A program made the translations under genes and the position numbers. Positions 52,885 through 62,700 of a DNA stretch of 64,000 nucleotides are shown one piece after another; the first letter of the stretch is position 1; each line of letters starts with the position of its first letter. The stretch is from Labyrinthula sp. Ha. Taxonomy: Eukaryota > Sar > Bigyra > Labyrinthulida > Labyrinthulaceae. The DNA is taken from positions 62,001 through 126,000 of the forward strand of contig JAALGZ010000068.1 of the NCBI GenBank assembly GCA_015227615.1, written 5' to 3'. The notes beneath the pieces are model-generated. The model was not told the origin of the DNA. It did not search any database and was given only the letters and a program-made list of their open reading frames with translations.

Positions 52885-53050
52885 GGAGGTTCAAAAATTC
52901 CTTGAAGTTAGATACTCGAAAGGGAAGTACCTTGTTAGAGTTAGATGGAGAGGATTCGAACCGATTGATGATACATCGGAGCCATTGCTTTCCATGTATC
53001 GGGGTGTTAAGGGATTGGTTCTTAAGTTTCTCTCTGAAAAAAAACTCAAA
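52885..53050 (+). other. Chromodomain part of the gypsy element
   Basis: After the integrase C-terminal region comes a chromodomain-like segment: VQKFLEVRYSKGKYLVRVRW, then RGFEPIDD, then TSEP, then a helix. In chromoviruses this domain binds modified histones and directs insertion. It supports assignment to the chromovirus branch of Ty3/gypsy. Confidence 0.75.
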
Positions 53051-53929
53051 TTAGGAAGAAGCAACTCCGTAGACAAGTTAAGGAATGGCCTGATTGAAAG
53101 TTTGCAGTGGAAGTATCAGCAGCATGGGTTGAAAGATTTCGACCAAGGTTGTTGCACTACTTAGAAGATAAGGAAGATACCAGTTTGTTGAAACCCCTCC
53201 CCGCTAGGAGGAATTTTGTGTCAGACTGGAAAAGTGAGGATCATGAGTTGATCAGAAATTTGGTTCTCAGATTCAGAATGAGAAGTCTTAACCAGTTTGC
53301 AAAGTACATGCATTACAAGTATAAGGCAATGGTTTACTCGTATTTGCAGAGGAAACTTCAGAGAAGGGACTTGGCGCATCTGAGGGGTCAATTCATTGAT
53401 ATTAATTCTGGAAAGGAAACTCATGAGAGGTTTCCCTTAAAGAAATTAGGGTTTGCTAGAAGAGTGGATTCGCTGAGTTCGGCGAAGATATTTTTGAAGG
53501 AGACTTGTCCAGAAGAAGTCAGTCAAACATATAAGAACGATTTCGAACGAAAGAAAAAGGAGGTGGAGACGATGGTCAAAACTTGCGAAGATCGTGTCAT
53601 TAAATTTTATCAAAATCGGGTATCGAGAGCTGGGATGAAATGTACGTATCTCTTATGCTCACTAGAGCTAAGTCGTAACAGATAACTACACGAAGTCTTG
53701 GAAAAAGAATACCCTAAAGAGTTGGTTTCAGAAATTGAAGGTATACTTGTTGTTCCAGTGGAGTGCGAGTTATCTGGGGAAGTCTTGCCACAGAATTTGT
53801 GCGTGTACAAAATTTTGTGATTAAACGTCTTTGTGGAAATTTATGTTTGGTTGGTTTTGAAGATATTCCTTTTTGGACAAGAATTTGTGTCCCACCTCGG
53901 GATAAACTTTGGTTTACTGCGGACTTATA

Positions 53930-54485
53930 CAAGTCGGCAATTTTGACAGAGTACCCCGGGGATAAGGTGGATTTATTATTAATGGATCGTCCTTGGGCAA
54001 TTGGGAAGGAAAACCCAATCAGAGGATTGAGAGTTCCTTATGTACGAAAACCTGACTCTCAGGTTCTAAATTTGAATTTCGAAGCTCTTAAAGCTTCTTT
54101 TATTGCGATTTGGGTAGTGGAGCGAACAATTGCTTTGACTTTAGATAGTTCATTTGAGAGAGGATATGACTTGGTTCATATCATAGAATGGATAAAGTTA
54201 GCACCAAGTGGAGGAATAAGAGCATCTTTAGGCTACTATTTCCAACACTCGGTAGAGTCCTTGTTATTTTTTGTAAAGATGAAAGAACAAATGTCTCCTT
54301 GGGTGGTGGAAAAAATAGAAAAGCTTAGGAAGGAAAGGGCAATCTTTGCAGATCGCCTAGTTGAAGGTGTAAAGCCTCGAAAAATATATGAAATTTTTGG
54401 GAGAATCTTTGACAATCGACATCTCAAGGTAGAATTATTTGCTAGATGTGCTAATCTGAAGTCTGGTTGGATTCAGATTGGTTAG
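53930..54485 (+). other. MT-A70 (METTL3/METTL4-type) N6-adenine methyltransferase domain carried by the gypsy element
   Basis: Landmarks of the MT-A70 family occur in the right order and spacing. A DLLLMDRPW block (DxPW signature at 53985-53996) sits at the end of a beta strand. It is followed by IAIWVVERTIALTL, then GYDLVHIIEWIKL, then LGYYFQHSVESLLFFVK, then KPRKIYEIF, then KVELFARCANLKSGWIQIG. In METTL3 the equivalent run is DPPW, FLFLWV, GYERVDEIIWVK, HW.NHGKEHCLVGVKG, HKPDEIYGMIE and KIELFGR...NWITLG. The family methylates N6 of adenine in RNA or DNA using S-adenosylmethionine. It lies inside the element, between chromodomain and polypurine tract, on the same strand. It is part of a broken element and no activity is implied. 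Confidence 0.88.
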
Positions 54486-54572
54486 GAGGTTGATCCTTTA
54501 GTTTCAGATAAGGCTTTCGGATGCTTTGTTCCTAAGGGATTGAATGACGAAAAGGCTAAGGATTAGCCTTTT

Positions 54573-54590
54573 AGAAGAAGAGGAGGGGGA
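54573..54590 (+). other. Polypurine tract of the gypsy element
   Basis: The run AGAAGAAGAGGAGGGGGA stands directly before TGTGTGAG, the likely first bases of the LTR. This is the standard plus-strand primer position immediately upstream of a 3' LTR. Confidence 0.75.
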
Positions 54591-55010
54591 TGTGTGAGTT
54601 CTTTTGGTTTTTCTTTACTTGTGTAGTTTATTAGTAGTATAGATAGTTAGTTTAGTGATAGTTAAGGCGCCCATAGTTTTTAAGGGCTTTTTCTAGGAAG
54701 ATCATATCGTTATGTTGTGCGATATATTTGGGCAATTAAGAATTAATCTAATTAAGAAAACCAACGGAAAACAATTAACAAATTGTGGTAGTTCGAGAGG
54801 TCGATTACCTAGATACAATCAGTTATACTTGTTTATAGTTCATAGTATTTAAAGAAAACCTCAAGTTAATTTACTCTACGAGTGTAGAGTATCTTGAGCA
54901 ACAGGAATATTAGAAAACAGTAGGAATTGTGACCCTTTTGTGAGTTACTTTTTCGATCGAGATTTATGTGCTTCGGTTAATCACACGTAGACTGACAAAT
55001 TGTTATAACA
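54591..55010 (+). repeat. Single LTR inside the permuted gypsy element
   Basis: The start TGTGTGAG is fixed by the polypurine tract. The proposed end TGTTATAACA at 55001-55010 gives the usual TG...CA pair and about 420 bp, followed after 28 bp by the gag start at 55039. It is non-coding. A TATTTAAA-like box lies near 54846. The right boundary is the less certain one, as I did not recognise a primer-binding site. Only one copy is in the window. Confidence 0.6.
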
Positions 55011-58000
55011 ATAGTTAGAAGACGCCTATCAGAATAGAATGGTTTCAAACAAAGGGGGATCCGACAGGGTCACGCGATCGGCGAATAAACCGAACCCGAT
55101 TAGTGACGAGGATTTGATGGAGATCATGAAGCCATCGAATCCTAAGGATCAGGTCTTATCGGTGTACTCCGCTGAAGCGGAGAACGAGTTTGAACATTCG
55201 GTCGATAAGCCTACTCAGATAGGAACAGAAAGTGCAGGGGAACCTTAGGATGGAGGAGAACCGAAAAAGAAAATTGGTAAAGCACAAAAGGTCGGAGTCA
55301 AGACCAAATCTGCTAAGAATAAGAGAAAAGCTACTTCGAAGACTGCGAAGTCGGTTGCTAAGAGGTCTAAGCCTGTGAAGGCGATGACCAAGAAAGGAGT
55401 GGCTGATGAAGTTGAGATCCTTGCGACCTCGACTGTAGATGTCGGCACCTCATTACCCGGAAGAAAGACTTCCGAAACCGATGGCGGTGGAAGAAGGATT
55501 TTGGATACCTTGGTTCCTCCAGCCACGCAAGCCTCGAGAGCGGAAACAAGCAGTCAATGAAGTGGGAGTAATGATGAAGCCAGTCACAGTACAATTGACC
55601 ATGACATGGAAGAACACTCCAGGAAGGTGACCCTAGGTTATGAGCAAGATCTCGATTAGCTCTCTGATGATGATCGCAAGATTTTGGCGTACCGTAAGCT
55701 AAGAGTTCGCCAGGATTTGCCTATTAGAAAGAGAACTACTTCTGATGAGTCCCTTCATTATGAGCCTGGGATGGAAGTAGGGAGTCAAGTAGCAGTAGGT
55801 TCTGTGAGGAACCCTGCTTCCCTCAATGAGTTGTATAGAACTATAGCTAGAGGTTTACACGATCCTACCAACGAGAATGCGGCTGGTTCTCTAGTTGAGA
55901 AAAAGATTATGGAGAGAGGATTGAAGGAGTATGATGCTCTAGATCCTCATGAAAAAAGGAAAGTGCTTGCATCTATGAGGCTACAGTATGAAAGGGCTAG
56001 AGTTGCCTAGAACAAAACTCTGTCGGCTCTGAGGAGCAAACAATTAGGAGAAAGGCAGGATGACCTCCCTAGATTGAGTCTGCCCGAAAGAGTAGATGGG
56101 GATGTTCTAGATGTGCATGCAAAAGGTGAGGCTGCAAAGGCAAATATCGGTATGTTTGATGCCATTAAACCTCAGGATCCTAATACGGAAAAGCTAAAAA
56201 GATTTGTGACCAAAAATTATGTTAACTCGCAGACGGTATCTTCCTACTTGCCGGAGTTGTCTGGTCAAGTTGGAGAGATCAGGAAGGAATTACACCAGGA
56301 AGTCGAACACAGAAGGTTCCGTAATAGTGAGATTCACGAAATGTTGGGCGACAATCGTACCTATGTTGAAACGCTTGGAGCTGAGGTTAGTTCTTTGCGT
56401 GATTTAGTTAACATGATATCACAAAATAGATCCACCCATGCAGTTCATGGAGTTGGAACGAGGAATTTGATGCCAAAAATTGATATTTTGGAATCTCTTG
56501 ATATGTAGAAGCTAGGCCAGTGGCTTAATCTGGTTGGAGAACAGATGATTCTGGAGCCGTCGTTCCAGCCTCGTCGTTTCATTCACGAGAAACTTCTGGA
56601 GAGATTCAGCAGGAATGAAAGGGAAAGGGAAACGGTCTTCTAGTCTCTTAAAGACTATTATGAGAAGGGCAAAGCTGAGAAGTTTCAGGATCCCATGTGA
56701 ATTCTTAAGGAAGTTAAATACCCTAGTTATGGGGACGGCAGGGAGAGGTTTCAGACTTACATGATGAATGTCAACTCGAAGATAGATATTGGTTATATTG
56801 ATCGTATTGGTGAGGAGGCACTTATCAAACTCTTGTTTGAAATAACTATGAAGTCTCCGACTAGCTTTGGGTTGTCTAAGGAGGCAATTCGAACCGAAGC
56901 CCGGAAAACTGAGACCCCCCTAAAGTCAGTTGATACTCTGCAGGACCCTTTAGAGGATCAGCGCCAGTTTGCGTTGGACAGAGGTGTGGATGCATCAACG
57001 GGGCAAGTCTCGGAAGTAGGAAATGGATCAAAGGAAAAGAGAATCAAGAGGCCTTCTGTAAGTAAGGTTGAGTCTTCTCTGGTTAACCAAGTTCTGGGGT
57101 TTTCACCTTATCCACAGGCGTCAAGGCCCATTCCAGTTAACATAACGGGACCTAGTATTGAGGTAATTAGCAAAGAGAAGATCTTTCGCGATGTCTGGTA
57201 CTCGGAAATCCCTTGGTCTACCCGTAGATCCTGTGCGTATTGCAAGAATCATGGGCACGGTATGCATGACTGCGTTATGTTTGTTGCCGTGGTGATCAAG
57301 AAGGATGATGAGAAGAGGTTTAAGGCTGTGGAAGGGGACGTTTTAAGGACTCCCCAAGTGCAGAACTTCAGCAATAGGATGTTTGACCGCCAGGCGAGTG
57401 ACCCTGAGGGTATAACTAACTACAAGACGGATCGTGGGAGTACGTCTCTCAAGCATTCTACCATAGTTAAGGCAGGGATGATGAATTCGGGAAAGGTCTC
57501 ACCTAACGAGTCGGACCCGCGTCCGGGGTTCAGAGATAGTAAGGCTCTAGCTCTGGTGGCTCCTCCCGGACAAAAGGAGTTGAGCACCATGAAGGCCATT
57601 GTGCCTAAGGATTATGGTCTTATGATCGAGAGTTTTGATGAGTACCCAACCATTGATGTGCATGTTGGAGAAGTATCCCAATTTCGCGATTTTGAAGAGG
57701 GATACGAAATTTGCACAACATCAGGGAACGTGATCAGTGATGCTAGATTTGACAGCGGAACTGAAGTCACAGTCGGTAGTTGGTGGAAGCACAAAGATTT
57801 GTTTGATAGCTATTCGAGTGCTAGTGGGAAGGTTCACGTGGCAAATGATGCTCCGGTTAATGTTCTTGCTGTTGGTCATATGGGACTGCTCGTGAAGGTG
57901 AATGGAGTGGAAAGTAGATCGTGCCCTAGGGCAAATGTCGTATTGGTTCAGTCACATAATTGGCCAAGCTTTCTAGTTAGAAGACCTGAATTAAGGAGAA

Positions 58001-58240
58001 TGGGGTTAGATCCCGCTCAAAACTTAGGACTCGGGTAGAGAATAGGCAGCCAGACTGACCACCTGGTGTGCCAAGTACAAAGTAAGATCTAGACTCTCAT
58101 TGTCTATAAATATGTTAATAGTGCATTGTGGTTAGAGAGTAGATTAGAGATCTGTAATTGGCCCAATGTAGTATTTGTTTGCGCACAACCTTTAATGTTT
58201 AAAATATTAATAAGTTACTTAGTATCTAAAGTGTACAAAC

Positions 58241-58857
58241 TAGGGGTGATATTTGATTTATTGATAATTTATCAATAAAAGGTTTCCCAATATTTTTCTT
58301 ATTGATTGATTCTGATAATTCCCAAATTATTTTGATTGATTATTGATTATCATTGATAATCAATAATGAATTTGGCCACATGACCTTTGGCTAAGCGGTC
58401 AAGAGAAGCTATATTTCATGTTGCCACCTTATGGAATGCCCCAAATAACGGAGCATATAACTAAAGTTTCTTAACGGTGGAACCTTATTCTACTGTAACA
58501 AACCTTTTTGTCAAATCTGTCTTGAGGTAGTACTAAAGCAGGAACCTTATCGTTATACCACAGCATAATGTTTCGTTAAGAAACCCAACATATCACCCTG
58601 CTGCATTCTATTACTGGTTATTCCGGACTATATGGTCTATTTATAGGTATTTTCGTGCGTAGCATAAATAAAAAATATGTTGTTGGACCGTTTGGTTCCA
58701 AGGCCAGGTAGACCTATTTATTATTGATTATTATTTGATAATCAAAATGAAAATTCTTTTATTGATAATCAATCAAAATGCAGATTTTATTATTGATAAT
58801 CAGAATCAAAATGATTATCAAATAATTATTGATAATTTTTATCAAATAACACCCCTA
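58241..58857 (+). mobile_element. hAT-type MITE, copy 2 (617 bp)
   Basis: Same length, orientation and sequence (eight mismatches by eye) as the copy at 48195-48811. It begins TAGGGGTGATATTTGAT and ends with CACCCCTA. The left flank gtacaaac (58233-58240) equals the right flank of copy 1, and the right flank gaagggct (58858-58865) equals the left flank of copy 1. Confidence 0.93.
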
Positions 58858-58865
58858 GAAGGGCT

Positions 58866-59751
58866 TGTTGTGGTTTTATGTGAAATATCTTATGGTTTAA
58901 TGTAGTTGCGATATATGTTTTGTTTCAGCTGTGTCTCAGGTGGTTGATTCCAAAAATGCTTGTCTTTGATGTTCTTGATGTTACTAAGAAATAAAGATGT
59001 GAAAGAAACTTTGGTAAATGTTGATATACAAGTGAAATTTTGGTATAATATGAATTTATGAGATGATACGAAGATATTGTGAAGTTTTTGGTTTATTCTG
59101 AAGTGTTTTCGAAGAGTTACAGTTGATTTGGTCAAATCGAGAACCTAATTTACAGTCTTTTCTCTTTCGTATTATGTGATAAAATTCGCCCGTGATGAGA
59201 TGAAAGGGTGGTTTGTTCATCGATGTTTTCTCCTATGAATTTACATTTGGTGACATTTGTTGATATAAATTAAAAACGAGATATCGTTAGTTACGATTGA
59301 GGGGTGACATGGTCATTTGGGAATTTTGGTATAGGTATCCTGCATAATATGGTGTTGGAACTGAGTTGAAATATACAATATTCAGGAAAGTTGAAAGTAG
59401 TATTTGACATATATTTCCGTTTTTTACTAACTGTTAAGTGATATAAAAAAAAGAGAAAAAGAGTTTTTTAGTGAATTATAAAAGGAAGTTTATTGAGTTT
59501 ATATCTAACGCGAAACCCTATTTTATTGGATCTGAGGTCTTTTACAAGGTCCAAGTTGTGTTTGTGATTGGTTTTTTCTTCCGCGGACGTCTTAAGAGTA
59601 AATTACAGGAAGACGATAAACGCAATATTGCAATATTGTATACTTAGGGAAGAACCATCATATATTTTTTATTGGGTTTTAAAGAAGGTTTTATTAATAA
59701 GCTTACCTGCTATTCAAGATTTACGGCAATTTATTTTCAAGAGAAGCTACT
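58866..59751. other. Spacer left of the second gypsy element, probably its 5' LTR and leader
   Basis: No gene. It lies directly upstream of the gag region and may include the 5' LTR, but the 3' LTR is outside the window, so boundaries cannot be set. A T-rich to purine-rich change near 59440-59470 and a repeated gcaatattgcaatattg string near 59622 are the only local features. Confidence 0.4.
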
Positions 59752-62700
59752 TTGGAGTGGGAAGTAGATATGAGTGAAAGAGCTCCTAACATGGCCCAGG
59801 TCATGAAAATGTTTGAGGAGATTTTATTGAAGCAACAAGAAGAATCGCAGAGGAGAATGGAAGCGATGCTAAATAACTTTGCAGGAATGCAAGCAGAGAT
59901 ATCTATCTTGGAAAGTTTTACACTCCGTAGCATGGAGAAGTTTATTTACCAATATGAAAGAATTAACGAAGATCAGCGAAAGTATGTTATGCTGAGGCAG
60001 AAATTAGGGAAGCTAGTTTACAAGCAAATGGAATGTTTAGGTTGTTTGAGTTCTAATGATGAAATAATTAATGCAATCAAGAAGAAGATAGTAAGATTGA
60101 AGGTCGAAGATGTCGGAAGCGCTGAAGGCCTTATTAGGAAACAGGTCGTTTTTAAGAAGAAGATGGACGAGGAAGAGGCAGTCGAAGTTCTTTTCCAAGA
60201 AGTAGAAGAAGTTCTCTCTTTACTACCTCCTGAATCAAGACGGAAGCCAAGGAAGATCGCTAAGGCTATATTTGATTTGTTACCCAAACACATCTGGGTA
60301 CGCTATGATGATTTAAATTTGAAACCAGAACTAGAGGAAGCTGATCGCCAAGAGTTAAAGAAATATATTTTATCGTGCATACCTCCAAGACATGTGAGAA
60401 AGGAGTTTAAAGTTTTTTGTGCGGATAAGATTAAATCCACAAAGCAACACCCGGTTGCATCGCGGAAGCAGAAGTATGAGATAAAGTCTGCGCAGATGCC
60501 GAAAGATCAGGGTCAGTTGCCTAAAGGAAACGAGCTGCTGTGTGAACACGACTGGATTTACGGGTACACGCAGAGATTCTGTTATGAAAAGAAGGCAGGA
60601 AAGCCTGCACTACCTTATCCTGGTTTAGATGAAATGCAGAGAAGGTTAGCAAGATATAAGAAAGGAAGAAGGAGAAGTTGTATGAGGTGACCAAGTCTGC
60701 GTCGATAAAGAAAGAAGAGGATAAAGTGGAAGATATGGCTAAGGAGTATTTCGGAAGTAAGATGTTTAGAGCTGTTGGTGGATGTCCAAATAAGTTTTTT
60801 GGTGGAAAGAAGGATACTGAAATAGGAAGTGTGAAACTTAATGAGGTGAAGAGTGTTATAAATTCATCTAAAGTTTTCCACGACGATGGTTTTTATAAAA
60901 TAAAAGCGGTGAAGGATAACGCTTTTGTTGATTCATATTTATCTGGAAAGAAACTTAAATGTTTGTTGGACTCAGGAGCATTTAGAAGTGCACTTAACAG
61001 CAAGCATAAGAAGCTATGTGATGGTATTAAGCAGTTGGAAAGGCCGGTGAGAGTACAGGCCGCGGGGGGTGTTATATACCCCGTACATGAAGTGGGATTT
61101 ATTGGAAAAATGTGGGTGGAAAGTGATAAACCCGAGTTGGAACCACTTGTTTTTGAAGAGGTTGAAGTCCTAATCCTGGAAGTGTCGGAATGGGATGACC
61201 TGATAATAGGTAACGACGTGCTGTGTCGTTACGGGTTGGACCCCCTTAGCGCCATGGAAAGTAAGATGAAGGTTAAGGGGAAGACAAAAACTAGTTTTGC
61301 TAAATGGTTTGTTAGCAACGTTGGTGTGGAAGATGAAGCTGCGAGGGATATTGAGATAAAAGAAATATATCCGAGCAACGAGAAAAACATTCCTCCTCAA
61401 GTTTTTGGTTGGGATTGGCCCAACGAGGAGGAGTTTTTAGACATTGAAAACATTGATTTAGGAGCAGGTGTAGAGGTTACTGATATTGAAAAAGACAATG
61501 AAAGAATGAGGAATATTATTCGAGAGAAGTTGGAGAATATACCAGTGGTCAACTTTGATGATTCTTTAGCGTGGAAACGGAAGTTCACAGGGTTATTTTT
61601 GCAACATGCTCAGACCTTTGGGGATTCAAATAGTTATACGAAGCTGTCGAAGATTACCCCGATAAGATGTGATATAATTGAAGGGGCTCAAATTGGCGTT
61701 CAGAAACAACTACCCCTAGGCCAAGAGCAAGAGGATTTCCTACACGCTCGGATCAATCATATGGTTAAAGCTGGTATTATTCAAGTGAATAAAAATCCCA
61801 CAACAGCAATGAGTGTGCTGGTTGTGCCCAAGAAGGGACCTAAACGTTTTAGGTTGGTGGTCGATTTTCGACCTTTAAACAGAGTTACGAAGAAAGTTTC
61901 AAATACGCTACCAAAAAATTGAGCTGCAATTGGATCGCGTGAAAGGAAATGCGCATTTTTGTGGATTTGACTTACTTTCTGGCTTTGATTATTTAGCTTG
62001 CAAAGAGCAAGCTGGTGAGTTTTTCACGTTTACAACCCTATGGGGGTATCATATTCTTTCCTAGGGGCACCACAGGGGTGGTGCAATACCCCTAGTTTAT
62101 TTTCTATGCGCCAAATTGAGGAAGTTTTAATGCCTTCAGGCCTCTGGCCTAGGAAGGCCATGCAATGGATCGACGACAGTATTATCATGGGGGGTACGAT
62201 GGAAGAACTCTATGATAATACGTCTAGGTTTTTAACACAAATTCAGAAGAAGGAATTGCGTTTAAATGTGGAGAAATGTGAGTTGGTAGCAGATAAGTTG
62301 ACTTTTTGCGGTCGTGAAGTGAATAAGGATGGTTGGAGCTTTGACAACAGTTATGCTAAAGGGTTGTTGGAGAGAGTAAAACCTACTTATTTACACGAAC
62401 TTGCTCAACTTATTTATACCGCGAACTTCATTTCAGCGACTATTCCGGGGTTCTCAAAAATAAGAAAACTGTTACTTGGGAGTCACAAAATTACAGGTAA
62501 AATGAAAAATTTGGAAAGAAAGAGAATACCCATTGAATGGTCCGAAGAAATGGAGAAAACCTATGAAGAAATGATGCAAGCCTTGAAGGATTCCATGAGT
62601 TATTCACTTGGATTTTATGATCCGAAAGAGGACGTGTATTTGTTCACGGATGCTAGTGAAAGATTCTACAGTTTATATATTTCCCAAACTTCTGAAAATG

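Larger units (their letters stand above)
48812..58240 (+). mobile_element. Ty3/gypsy chromovirus-like element, circularly permuted, with an MT-A70 domain; broken fossil
   Basis: Parts in order: RT linker and RT (about 49450-50350, catalytic box WIDD at 50113-50124), RNase H (about 50550-51000), integrase with a Cys pair near 51850 and core to about 52350, integrase C-terminal part (about 52500-52850), chromodomain (about 52885-53050), a helical Myb/SANT-like stretch (about 53215-53400), MT-A70 methyltransferase (about 53930-54485), polypurine tract (54573-54590), one LTR (about 54591-55010), gag (from 55039) with a CCHC knuckle at 57232-57273, and protease near 57640-57990 (DSG at 57751). A normal element runs LTR-gag-PR-RT-RH-IN-LTR. 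Here the circle is opened between protease and RT, exactly where a MITE copy sits. The coding part is broken many times (well over ten), so it is old. The LTR pair cannot be dated because only one LTR is present. Confidence 0.9.

Noticed and set aside
48195-58857. The two 617-bp direct repeats as the LTRs of the gypsy element
   Set aside because: They begin TAGGGGTG and end CACCCCTA with subterminal hAT-like repeats, have 8-bp duplications, and have identical inner flanks (gtacaaac) where a primer site and polypurine tract should differ. The pol parts precede gag, and a separate LTR with polypurine tract lies inside.
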